This document shows, one piece after another, positions 6,597-16,975 of a stretch of DNA of 32,508 nucleotides. Numbering within the stretch: the first letter of the stretch is position 1; each line of letters starts with the position of its first letter. Below the pieces are notes generated by a model. That model was given only the letters and a program-made list of their open reading frames with translations. It searched no databases and was not told the DNA's origin. A program made the position numbers and the translations under genes. Source of the stretch: Gemmatimonadetes bacterium 13_1_40CM_69_22 (lineage in GTDB: Bacteria > Gemmatimonadota > Gemmatimonadetes > Gemmatimonadales > GWC2-71-9); assembly GCA_001917665.1 (NCBI GenBank), contig MNEL01000055.1:1-32508 (forward strand), read 5' to 3'.

Positions 6597-7145
6597 ATGG
6601 GCATGGCCGCACCGGTCTACTACACCGCCGAGATGGTCCGCAACCTCCCCGACGACGGGAATCGCTACGAAACCGTCTACGGGGAGCTGCTGGTGACCCC
6701 GGCTCCTCGCCTCTGGTACCAGGAGGTCGTCGCGCGCTTGGCCGAGATGCTCCGCGCCTACCTGCGTGCGTTCCCCGTTGGGCATGCGATCGCTGGACGA
6801 GCGGACATCAGCTGGGGCCCCGACATCCTGGTCGAGCCGGACGTCTTCGTGGCACCGCTCGATCAGGTGCGGACGCTCGACTGGGCCTCGGTCAAAGATC
6901 TGCTGCTTGTGGTCGAGGTGCTCAGCCCGTCGTCCCTGCGATATGACCGCTTCACCAAGCGCCGCCTGTACCAGGAGCAGGGCATCCCGGTCTACTGGAT
7001 CGTGGACGCGGAGCGCCGTGAGGTGGAGGTGTGGACCCCGGACGCGCGCGTCCCCGTCCTCGAGCGCGAGCGGCTCAGGTGGCACGCCGCGGGCGCCGCG
7101 CAGCCCTTCGTCGTCGAGCTCGTCGAGTTGTTCCGACCGATTTAG
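6597..7145 (+). CDS. Uma2 family (DUF820) putative PD-(D/E)XK nuclease
   Basis: This 182-residue protein fits the Uma2 family, which has a restriction-endonuclease-like fold and no settled physiological role. Family features: an N-terminal YYTAEMVRNLPDDGNRYETV, then GELLVTPAP, then WGPDILVEPDVFVA with D82, then LLLVVEVLSPSS with E107, and K121 in TKRRLYQ. WIVD follows, as usual. D82, E107 and the lysine make the probable metal-binding core. The start is ATG 6597 (ATG 6603 is possible); the frame is open further up but runs into the transposase scar. It is a single gene, convergent with the acyl-CoA ligase. Uma2 genes are often mobile, which fits the neighbouring IS remnant. Confidence 0.85.
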   Translation: MGMAAPVYYTAEMVRNLPDDGNRYETVYGELLVTPAPRLWYQEVVARLAEMLRAYLRAFPVGHAIAGRADISWGPDILVEPDVFVAPLDQVRTLDWASVKDLLLVVEVLSPSSLRYDRFTKRRLYQEQGIPVYWIVDAERREVEVWTPDARVPVLERERLRWHAAGAAQPFVVELVELFRPI

Positions 7146-7166
7146 GCATAGCCCCCCGCGACCGCG

Positions 7167-8984
7167 TTAGCCCTCGATCGCCGCCGCCGTCGCATCCGCC
7201 TCCGCGTACACCCGGTCGATCACGTCCCGGTAATTCTTCTCCACGGCGCGCCGCTTCACTTTGAGGGTGGGCGTGAGCTCCCCCGACTCGATCGTGAAAT
7301 CCCGCTCGATCAACACCACCTTTTTCGGCATCTCGAACTTCGCCAGGTCGCGCAAGCCGCCGATCACCTCCCGCTCCATCTTGGCCCGCACGTCGGGGAG
7401 CGTGATCAGCTCCGCGCGGGAGGCGTACGCCAGCTTCCGCTCCCGGGCCCACGGCTCGAGGCTGTCGAAGTTCGGCGCCACGAGGATGATCGGGAATTTG
7501 CGCTGGTCGCCCAGCACCACGGCGTTGGCGACGAACTTGTTCAGCTTGACGGTGTTCTCGATCGGCTGCGGCGCCACGTACTTGCCGCCCGCGGTCTTGA
7601 TCAGGTCCTTCTTCCGGTCGGTGATCTTGAGGTAGCCCTCGGCGTCGAACTCGCCGATGTCCCCCGTGTGGAACCACCCCTCCGCGTCGATCGCCTCGTG
7701 CGTCGCGTCGGGCTTGTTGTAGTAGCTCCGCATGACGTTCGGGCCCTTGGCCAGGATCTCGCCGTCCGGCGCGATCTCGACCTGGACGCCGGGGATGGGC
7801 TTCCCCACGGTGCCGAATTTCGGCCGGGCCAACGGATTGAGGGTGAGCACCGGCGACGTTTCGGTGAGCCCGTACCCCTCGATGGTCACGAGGCCTGCGC
7901 TGTAAAAGAAGCGCCCGATCTCGGCCGCGAGCGGGGCGCCGCCTGAAACGAACAGCTTGATCCGCCCGCCCGTGCCGGCGCGCAGCTTCGAGAACACCAG
8001 CCGGTCGGCGATGGCGTGCCGGAGCGCCAGCCCGAGCGGGACGGGAATCCCGGAGAGGCGATGGGTGGTCCACTGCTCCCCGACGCGCCTCGCCCACAGG
8101 AAGATGCGGCGCTTGAGCGCCGATCCCGTCAGCGCCCGCTCGAGCACGCGCGCATACACCTTCTCGTACAGGCGCGGCACCGCCACGAACACCGTGGGGC
8201 GCACGTCCCGCAGATCCTGCGAGATGGTGTCGGTGGACTGCGCGTAGTTGATGGTCACGCCCACGTGGAAGAAGTAGTAGTCCACCATGCGCTCGAGGAT
8301 GTGCGACAGCGGCAGGCAGGCGAGGCAGCTGTCGCCCTCGCTCACCCGCAGCGCCTCGACGGACGCGATCACGTTGGACCAGATGTTGTTGTGCGTGAGC
8401 ATGACGCCCTTCGGCTGGCCGGTCGTCCCCGACGTGTAGATCAGCGTGGCCAGGTCATCGGGCCGCACCGCCAGCGCTTCGTCCTTGAAGCGTGGGTACT
8501 GTGCCGCCACGGCCCGGCCCTTTGCTTCCACGTCGGCCAGCGTGATCGCGCCGTCGCGCCGGGCGTCGGGCTCGAACACGATCACGTGCTGGAGCGCCGG
8601 GAGCCTGCCCCGGATTTCGACCACCTTGGCGAGCTGCACGGTCGTGGAGCAGAAGACGGCGGTGGCACCGGAGTCGCGTAGGATGTACTCGACTTGGTTG
8701 GCCGGCAGCGTGGGGTAGATCGGGACGTCGGCGGCCCGGGCGCACAGGCAGGCGTAGTCGACGAGCGCCCACTCAAGGCGCGTCTCCGCCAGGAGCGACA
8801 CCCGATCGCCCGGCTGAATCCCCAGCTCGCGCAGGCCGAGCGCGATCGCCCGCACCCGCTCCTCCGCTTCCCGGTGCGTGAGCGGGGTCCAGGCGCCGCC
8901 CGCCTTGTGACGGAAAGCGGCGGGGTGGCGCGCGTACTGCTCCACGGCGTCGAAGAACAACCGCGTCAGGGTGCCCGCGTTCAT
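7167..8984 (-). CDS. long-chain fatty acid-CoA ligase (AMP-forming)
   Basis: This 605-residue ANL-superfamily enzyme activates a fatty acid with ATP to an acyl-adenylate and then to acyl-CoA at the inner face of the membrane. The P-loop-like YTSGTTGQPKGVMLTH begins at about residue 182, GYGLTETSP at about 368, and WFHTGDIGEFDAEGYLKITD, then RKKDLIKTAGGKYVAPQPIE, toward the C-terminal domain. The length and the insert before the C-terminal domain match bacterial FAA1/FadD15-like ligases. It is the last gene of a leftward three-gene run; its ATG overlaps the upstream lipoprotein's stop in an ATGA. Chain-length preference cannot be read. Confidence 0.93.
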   Translation of the reverse strand: MNAGTLTRLFFDAVEQYARHPAAFRHKAGGAWTPLTHREAEERVRAIALGLRELGIQPGDRVSLLAETRLEWALVDYACLCARAADVPIYPTLPANQVEYILRDSGATAVFCSTTVQLAKVVEIRGRLPALQHVIVFEPDARRDGAITLADVEAKGRAVAAQYPRFKDEALAVRPDDLATLIYTSGTTGQPKGVMLTHNNIWSNVIASVEALRVSEGDSCLACLPLSHILERMVDYYFFHVGVTINYAQSTDTISQDLRDVRPTVFVAVPRLYEKVYARVLERALTGSALKRRIFLWARRVGEQWTTHRLSGIPVPLGLALRHAIADRLVFSKLRAGTGGRIKLFVSGGAPLAAEIGRFFYSAGLVTIEGYGLTETSPVLTLNPLARPKFGTVGKPIPGVQVEIAPDGEILAKGPNVMRSYYNKPDATHEAIDAEGWFHTGDIGEFDAEGYLKITDRKKDLIKTAGGKYVAPQPIENTVKLNKFVANAVVLGDQRKFPIILVAPNFDSLEPWARERKLAYASRAELITLPDVRAKMEREVIGGLRDLAKFEMPKKVVLIERDFTIESGELTPTLKVKRRAVEKNYRDVIDRVYAEADATAAAIEG

Positions 8985-9721
8985 GGCACGAACCTCACGA
9001 CGAAAGTGATGGGCGAGCCCGGGACGTCGGTGCCGATGGCGCGGCGGGCGGCGGCGGTCACGACGGCGCTGTCCGGCAGCGGCCCGGCGAGGAGGCGCAG
9101 CTTCACCACCGCGATGCCGGTGGCCGTGGTGACGGTGTCGCCCGCGACCGGCGCGCGTGCGGTATCGCTCGTCACCAGGGCGACGTTCCCCCCCGCCCCC
9201 CCGCCCGGCGCGGGGTAGACCGTCAGCGCGAACGCGACCGGACGGCCGGAGAGGTCGACCGGTCCCGTGGCGGTCGTGTCCTGCAGCCGTACCTTCAGCG
9301 AATCCGACAGCGAGTCCGGTTTCGCGGCGAGGCTGACGCTGTCGCGCGCCGGGCCGGCGGCGAATACCGTATCCGCCGCTGCCAGCATGCGGATGGCGAT
9401 CGGATCGCTGGGGAGATCGCCCACGCTCGCCTGGATGCGTGCCGGGGTGGCGCTCCCTGCCCGGGCGACCATTACGCCGCTGGTGTCGTTCACCACGGTT
9501 AGTAGCGCCGCGTCGAACGTGGCCCAGAGGATCGTGGCTGGAACCGAGTCTCCCCGGCCGTCCAGGGCGACGGCGTGGAGGTGCAGGGTATCGAGCTCTT
9601 CGAGCGAGTCCGGGGGGTCGGTGACGGAGATCGCGACCACCCGGTCGAGGTCGGGTCCGAGCCGGCCGCATGCCACAGCTGCCGCGAGCATGAAGACGAG
9701 GGCGCGAACCCGGCCCCTCAG
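8981..9721 (-). CDS. Ig-like-domain lipoprotein, unknown function
   Basis: From CTG 9721 the protein has 246 residues starting RGRVRALVFMLAAAVACGRL, a positive N-region, a hydrophobic core and a lipobox-like AVAC with Cys18. Two Ig-like (bacterial Big-type) segments follow: about 25-115 (VVAISVTDPPDSLEELDTLH...) and 130-245, rich in Thr, Val and Asp. CTG is proposed because it overlaps the upstream stop as CTGA, like the other gene junctions here, and gives a proper leader. ATG 9691 is the conventional alternative (236 residues) and leaves only MLAAAVAC as leader. It is probably an outer-surface or periplasmic anchored protein; no partner is known. Confidence 0.7.
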   Translation of the reverse strand: MRGRVRALVFMLAAAVACGRLGPDLDRVVAISVTDPPDSLEELDTLHLHAVALDGRGDSVPATILWATFDAALLTVVNDTSGVMVARAGSATPARIQASVGDLPSDPIAIRMLAAADTVFAAGPARDSVSLAAKPDSLSDSLKVRLQDTTATGPVDLSGRPVAFALTVYPAPGGGAGGNVALVTSDTARAPVAGDTVTTATGIAVVKLRLLAGPLPDSAVVTAAARRAIGTDVPGSPITFVVRFVP

Positions 9722-10182
9722 GGCGCCTCCGCGGTGGCGGCTTGGGTGGGCCCCGAGGCGCCCCCCCCCAGGTCCCGCAGCGCCTGCGTGGCGTGCTCGA
9801 TCCATTTTTGGGCGTCGGGGCCCTTGGGCGGATGCGTGAGGAAGGCCCGCAGGTGCTGCGTCGCGCCGTCGGGGTCGCCGCGCTTCAGCAGCAGGAACGC
9901 GAGCCCGTAGTGGGCGCCGGCCAGCTCCCGGTCCAGCTCGAGGGCGCGGCGGTAATGGCGAATCGCCTCGTCGATGCGGCGCGTCTTGGTCAGCGCGATC
10001 GCCATGTTCTGCAAGATGCGGGCGTCGTTGGGGTGGTCGCGCAGTGCCAGGCGATACGACGTGAGTGCCGCGTCGTAATCGCCCTGGCGCTCGAGGGCGA
10101 GCGCCTCGTTCAGGTAATCGAGGCGCTGGGGATGGACGTCGTCGGCGCCCGAGCCGCCGAGCAGGCGGCGCCAGAAACCCAT
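9718..10182 (-). CDS. TPR-repeat protein
   Basis: This 154-residue cytoplasmic protein has about three tetratricopeptide repeats. They begin at YLNEALALERQGDYDAALTS, NDARILQNMAIALTKTRRID and ELAGAHYGLAFLLLKRGDPD. A helical tail with KWIEHATQALRDL follows. TPRs bind partner proteins; no catalytic motif is present. It is the first gene of a leftward run with the Ig-like lipoprotein and acyl-CoA ligase, and is divergent from the PRT-TldD gene across 52 bp. The start is ATG 10182, beginning MGFWRRLLGG. A weak promoter-like pair (TTGCGA, TATTTT with an 18-nt gap) precedes it but leaves almost no leader. Confidence 0.85.
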   Translation of the reverse strand: MGFWRRLLGGSGADDVHPQRLDYLNEALALERQGDYDAALTSYRLALRDHPNDARILQNMAIALTKTRRIDEAIRHYRRALELDRELAGAHYGLAFLLLKRGDPDGATQHLRAFLTHPPKGPDAQKWIEHATQALRDLGGGASGPTQAATAEAP

Positions 10183-10234
10183 GGGCCGAAAATAGCTTGC
10201 GGCCGCTCGCGTTCGCAATGTAGCTTCTCCCCCC

Positions 10235-12112
10235 ATGCCCGCCGCCGCCCCCCCGCCCCCCCCGCCCCCCCCGCCCCCGCACCAGCCGCCCGTGCCCAAG
10301 CGGACCGGCTTCACGCGCAAGACGCCGCACGGTGTCTTGCAAGTGGACTGGCCGTTCTTCGGCGAGCTGTGCCGGGCGCTGGCTCTCAAGATCTTCCGGG
10401 AGTACGACCCCGACGTGGTGATCGGCATCGCCCGCGCGGGAGTGATCCCCGGCGCCGTCGTGGCGAGCATCCTGCAGCGCGACTTCGCGTCCGTCGCCAT
10501 CACTCGGCAAGAAAGCGGCGCGCGGCCGGTGGTGATCGCGGGCCCGCCCCGTATCGTCACCGGGCGGCGCGTCCTCATCGTGGACGAGACCTGCGACTCG
10601 GGCGACACGATGAAGCTCGCCCTGAACGCCGTGCGCGAGCTCAAGCCCGCCGCCGTGAAAACCGCCGTCTCGTTCCGCACCGGCGCCTACAAGCCGGACT
10701 TCTACGCGCTCGAGAGCGAAAACTTCATCATCCTCCCCTGGGACCGTGAGGTGATCATCGGCGGCTCCCGCGCCGACTACACCGAAATCCGCGTCGAACG
10801 TACCTGGAGCACGGCCGTCACTTTCCGCGGCCGGCGGCTCGAAGCCGCCACCGCGAGCGAGGACCAGGGCGGCTTCGTGCGCGCCCTGAATCGCGGCTCG
10901 GGGTGGGGGACGGCCTCGTTCACCTCGCTCGACCAGCTCGAGGCGATGGTGGCCCGCGCGGACGAGCTGTCCCGTGCCGTACGGCTCGAGCGCCCGATCC
11001 GGCTCGCCGACGTCCCGCCGCAGCAGGCGGACAGGGTGCCCGACCTGGACGGCGACGTGCGCGGCGTGTCGCTCGCCGAGAAAAAGCGCCTCATCGAAGC
11101 GTACAACGGCGAGATGCTCGCCGTGAGCGACCGCATCGTCGACACGCTCGCGACGTACCGCGACGAGGTGAGCGAGTACTGGTACGCGAATTCGGAAGGT
11201 GCCCTGCTGCACGAAGTCCGGCCCGAGGTGACGCTGTCCGGGACGGCGATCGCGCGGCGCGACGGCACCATCGAGAAGGGACTTGAGTCGATCGGGCTGA
11301 GGCGCGGGTGGCACTCGGTCCAGGGCAAGGCGGCCGGCTTCCGCGCCGTCGCCGAGCGGGCGGTGCGGCTGCTGGACGCGCCGACGGTGCGGGGCGGGAC
11401 CTATCCCGTCGTGCTCGATCCCGAGCTCGCCGGCGTCTTCATCCACGAGGCGTTCGGGCACCTGTCGGAAGCCGACTTCGTCTACGAGAACCCGCAGGCG
11501 CGCGAGATGATGACTCTGGGCCGGCGCTTCGGCAAGCCGGTGCTCAACGTCGGCGACAACGGTGCCGCGTCCGGCTTGCGTGGCACGCTGCCGTTCGACG
11601 ACGAGGGCACGCCCACCCAGGACACGGCGCTCATCCGGGAAGGCATCCTCGTCGGCCGGCTGCACTCCCGCGAGACGGCGGCCGCGATGAGCGAGCGGCC
11701 GACGGGGAACGCGCGCGCGATCTCGTTCCGCCACCCGCCGATCGTCCGCATGACGAACACCTACATCGGCAACGGGCGCGGCACGTTCGCGGACCTGATT
11801 CGCGACATCAAGCTGGGCGTGTACGCCTGCGGCGCGTTCGGCGGCCAGACCATGCTCGAGAACTTTTCGTTCACTGCCGCCTACGGCCACATGATCCGCG
11901 ACGGCCAGGTGACGGAGCTGGTGAAGGACGTCGTGCTCGCCGGGAATCTGTTCCAGACGCTCGATCGCATCGACCACATCGCGGGCGACTTCCGCTGGAA
12001 TCAGATGGGTGGCGGCTGCGGCAAGGGCGGGCAGTACCCGCTCCCCGTCACCGAAGGCGCCCCACACGTCCGTATCGAAGCAGCCTTGATCGGGGGCGAC
12101 GTCCCCGCGTGA
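10235..12112 (+). CDS. tldD: phosphoribosyltransferase-TldD fusion protein
   Basis: One 625-residue frame joins two families. Residues about 22-185 are a type I phosphoribosyltransferase: VVIGIARAGVIPG, then the PRPP loop VLIVDETCDSGDTM with D117, ending at FIILPWDRE. Residues about 188-625 are TldD, the metalloprotease half of the TldD/TldE complex: HEAFGHLSEAD with H404, E405 and H409, and GGGCGKGGQ with the ligand C595. TldD/E degrades unfolded or flexible peptides and processes modified peptides such as microcin B17. TldD normally starts with a helix that is missing here; the PRT runs almost straight into GGSRADYTEIRVE. ATG 10235 gives a poly-proline start from C-tracts; GTG 10292 (VPKRTGF) is an alternative. 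It is coupled to tldE by GTGA. Confidence 0.88.
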   Translation: MPAAAPPPPPPPPPPHQPPVPKRTGFTRKTPHGVLQVDWPFFGELCRALALKIFREYDPDVVIGIARAGVIPGAVVASILQRDFASVAITRQESGARPVVIAGPPRIVTGRRVLIVDETCDSGDTMKLALNAVRELKPAAVKTAVSFRTGAYKPDFYALESENFIILPWDREVIIGGSRADYTEIRVERTWSTAVTFRGRRLEAATASEDQGGFVRALNRGSGWGTASFTSLDQLEAMVARADELSRAVRLERPIRLADVPPQQADRVPDLDGDVRGVSLAEKKRLIEAYNGEMLAVSDRIVDTLATYRDEVSEYWYANSEGALLHEVRPEVTLSGTAIARRDGTIEKGLESIGLRRGWHSVQGKAAGFRAVAERAVRLLDAPTVRGGTYPVVLDPELAGVFIHEAFGHLSEADFVYENPQAREMMTLGRRFGKPVLNVGDNGAASGLRGTLPFDDEGTPTQDTALIREGILVGRLHSRETAAAMSERPTGNARAISFRHPPIVRMTNTYIGNGRGTFADLIRDIKLGVYACGAFGGQTMLENFSFTAAYGHMIRDGQVTELVKDVVLAGNLFQTLDRIDHIAGDFRWNQMGGGCGKGGQYPLPVTEGAPHVRIEAALIGGDVPA

Positions 12113-13461
12113 TCGAGGGGTTGCTCGAGCTCGCGCGGCGCCGCGCGAACGGAGGCGCGGATGCTCTCGAGCGGCGGGTCGAGCGTACGGCGCTGGCGTT
12201 CGAGGCGGGCCGCCTCAAGGCAGCGGGCGTGACCGAGGAGGCCGGGGCGAACCTGCGGGTGCTGCACCGCGGCCGCGTCGGCATCGCCGGCACGACGAAT
12301 GTCGGTGTCGGAGACGTAGGGGCACAGCATGCTGTGCCCCTACTCGAACGGGCGCTCGCCTCGGCCGAGCTGGGCGAGGAAATCGCGCTGGCCTTTCCTT
12401 CGACCGCCAAGCTCCCTCGCGTCGACACGTACGTCGCTCGAGCGGCGGACGCCCCGCTCGACCGGCTGATCCAGATCGGTCAATTCCTGCTCCAGCGGCT
12501 GGCTCGCGAGGGGTGCCAGGTCAACGTCGCGATCGAGCGCGAGGTGGGCGAGACCCGCGTCGCGAACACGGCGGGGGCCGAGGGCACGTACCGCTCGACC
12601 GGCGTGGCGGTGAGCGCGGACATTTGGCGTATCGCCGGGGATGACGTGCTGGCCATCGGCGAGGTGGTCGAGGGGTCGGACCTCCCCTCGGACGACGCCC
12701 TCGAGGCGGTGGTGCAGTCGATCACGACCAGACTCGACCACGCCCTGCGGATCGTGACGCCGCCCGAGGGCGCGCTCCCGGTCGTGTTCACGCCGGCCGG
12801 CCTGTCGGCGGTGCTGCTCCCGGTGACGCAGGGCCTCTCGGGCAAAGCCGTGCTGCAAGGCATCTCGCCGCTCGCGAACCGGGTCGGCGAGCGGGTCTTC
12901 GACGCGGGCGTGTCCCTCACCGACGACCCGCTCGCGCCGGGCCGGACCGCCTCACGTCCGCTCGATGACGAATGCGTGCCCTCCCGCGTCACCTGCCTCG
13001 TGCAAGGTGGCGGCGTGCAACGATTCATCTACGACCTCGAAACCGCGGCACGCGCCAAGACCGAGAGCACCGGGCACGGGCAGCGCGGGATTTTCGGGAA
13101 GCCCGTGCCGGCGTACACGAACCTCATCGTGGGCGAGGCCCGGGTCCCGGGTCCCGGGTCCCGGGTCCCGGGTGAGCTGGGCGGAGGTCTGCTCCGTGAG
13201 GTGAACGACGGGCTGCTCGTCGACGACCTCATCGGCGTGGGGCAGGGGAACGTGATCGGAGGAGCGTTCAGCCATCCGGTCGCGCTCGCCTATCGCATCG
13301 AGCGGGGTGAGATCAGCGGGCGCGTGAAGGATGCGGCGGTAGCGGGAAACGTCTACGAGCTGCTCAAGCGGATCGGGGGTCTCGGCAACGACGCGCGTTG
13401 GATTGGCGCGCGGTTCGCGCCGTCGCTGCTGCTGGAGGGGGTGGCCGTCGCCCGTCGCTGA
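12109..13461 (+). CDS. tldE: TldE/PmbA metalloprotease subunit
   Basis: This 450-residue protein is the non-catalytic partner of TldD, forming the heterodimer whose cavity admits unfolded peptides. Family features are VAIEREVGETRVANTAGAEG (about 144-163), FTPAGLSAVLLPVTQGLSGK (about 224-243), DDPLAPGRTASRPLDDE and GIFGKPVPAYTNLIV. The HExxxH site is absent, as expected. Start GTG 12109 overlaps the tldD stop. Two repeats sit inside the gene: a 28-nt palindrome giving DVGAQHAVPLLE at about residue 70-81, and five CCCGGGT heptamers at 13139-13173. The latter encode RVPGPGSRVPGE, and a change of one unit would shift the frame. Confidence 0.93.
   Translation: MIEGLLELARRRANGGADALERRVERTALAFEAGRLKAAGVTEEAGANLRVLHRGRVGIAGTTNVGVGDVGAQHAVPLLERALASAELGEEIALAFPSTAKLPRVDTYVARAADAPLDRLIQIGQFLLQRLAREGCQVNVAIEREVGETRVANTAGAEGTYRSTGVAVSADIWRIAGDDVLAIGEVVEGSDLPSDDALEAVVQSITTRLDHALRIVTPPEGALPVVFTPAGLSAVLLPVTQGLSGKAVLQGISPLANRVGERVFDAGVSLTDDPLAPGRTASRPLDDECVPSRVTCLVQGGGVQRFIYDLETAARAKTESTGHGQRGIFGKPVPAYTNLIVGEARVPGPGSRVPGELGGGLLREVNDGLLVDDLIGVGQGNVIGGAFSHPVALAYRIERGEISGRVKDAAVAGNVYELLKRIGGLGNDARWIGARFAPSLLLEGVAVARR
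12316..12343. repeat. GTAGGGGC palindrome, copy 2 (inside tldE)
   Basis: This is a perfect 28-nt palindrome with half-site GTAGGGGCACAGCA. It differs from copy 3 by one base in each arm (CAC against CGC, and GTG against GCG), so the stem is kept. It is in frame in tldE. Confidence 0.92.
13139..13173. repeat. heptanucleotide tandem repeat (CCCGGGT)5 inside tldE
   Basis: There are five perfect, uninterrupted copies of CCCGGGT. The unit length is not a multiple of three, so gain or loss of one unit shifts the tldE frame. CCCGGG is also self-complementary. Confidence 0.95.
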
Positions 13462-13462
13462 T

Positions 13463-13480
13463 CCCAGGCTAAAGCCTGGG
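13463..13480. repeat. CCCAGGC-TAAA-GCCTGGG palindrome
   Basis: A perfect 7-bp stem with a TAAA loop starts two bases after the tldE stop. It matches in form the 29361-29380 element (CCCCGGGC-GCAA-GCCCGGGG). It could help end or protect the tldE transcript, but no T-run follows. Confidence 0.8.
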
Positions 13481-13496
13481 CTTGGCGCGGCATAAT

Positions 13497-13524
13497 GTAG
13501 GGGCGCAGCATGCTGCGCCCCTAC
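13497..13524. repeat. GTAGGGGC palindrome, copy 3 (intergenic)
   Basis: A perfect 28-nt palindrome with half-site GTAGGGGCGCAGCA lies between the convergent tldE and V4R genes, 16 nt after another palindrome. Confidence 0.92.
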
Positions 13525-13535
13525 ACGCCGGATGC

Positions 13536-14099
13536 CTACTCGCGGGCTCCCAGCGCTTCGCCGTAGCCCGTCCCCTGCGTCATCTGCTCGTACACCGCAT
13601 TGAGTGTATCCGGCGACGCGGACAGGAAGCGGCAGCGTGCGTCGCTTCTGCTGCGACACTCGACCTCCATCACGGCCACGGGCTCGCCCGACAGCCGTCC
13701 CAGGAAGTCCGAGAGCATCCCGGCCGTGAAGAAGCACATGGGGGTCCCGGCGCTGCCGGGTTCGGCTTCCACCCAGTCCTCGGTGTCCAGGGCCAGGGCC
13801 GCGCGGCCGAGCGGGCCGACCGTGACCGTGCCCCACCCGTGCGCCTGGAAGAACGCCGACAGCACCTCGCTCATCTGGCCGGCGTCGAGGTCCTCGGGCC
13901 GCGACGCGCCCGTTTGGACCGGCAGCCATGCGCAAAACGACTGGTACACGCCTTCGCCCGCCGCGAACCCGACCTCCTGGAGGATCGCGACGGCCTGGGG
14001 GCCTGCGTCCCGGAGCAGACTGTGACGCAGCTGGCGCAGCGCGCCGCGACCGATGGTCAGGCCGTCGGTCGCGGCGGTGGCGTGAGCCGGGGCGGTCAT
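13536..14099 (-). CDS. V4R (4-vinyl reductase) domain protein
   Basis: This 187-residue protein ends in the V4R pattern AVMEVECRSRSDARCRFLSA (C148, C156) after a central segment with GTPMCFFTAGMLSDFLG. V4R domains bind small molecules or hydrocarbons and occur in BchJ, XylR-type sensors and TRAPP-like proteins. With no other domain attached, the role here is unknown. ATG 14099 is chosen over an upstream TTG (14111). It lies 13 bp downstream of ligA in the same direction, so it is probably the last gene of the GAF-ligA-V4R operon. Confidence 0.82.
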   Translation of the reverse strand: MTAPAHATAATDGLTIGRGALRQLRHSLLRDAGPQAVAILQEVGFAAGEGVYQSFCAWLPVQTGASRPEDLDAGQMSEVLSAFFQAHGWGTVTVGPLGRAALALDTEDWVEAEPGSAGTPMCFFTAGMLSDFLGRLSGEPVAVMEVECRSRSDARCRFLSASPDTLNAVYEQMTQGTGYGEALGARE

Positions 14100-14112
14100 A
14101 TCGCACGCCAAC

Positions 14113-16889
<2,777 letters not shown>

Positions 16890-16975
16890 GGCATAGTTTG
16901 CGTCCCTGGCGGACGGCCCGTCAAGCGCCGCGCCGCTGTTGCCGCGTCTCGTGGCGCGGGGTAGCTTCCCAGCCC

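Noticed and set aside
10183-10234. Promoter for the TPR operon (TTGCGA, 18 nt, TATTTT)
   Set aside because: Each box matches the consensus at only four of six positions and the leader would be under ten bases; too weak to list.
9721-12067. Very long minus-strand open frame running across the TPR and tldD genes in frame with the Ig-like lipoprotein
   Set aside because: Only the last 246 codons make a recognisable protein; the rest is antisense to tldD motifs.
13463-13524. Intrinsic terminators at the tldE/V4R convergent ends
   Set aside because: Both hairpins lack a T-run on either side and belong to repeat families found inside genes as well.
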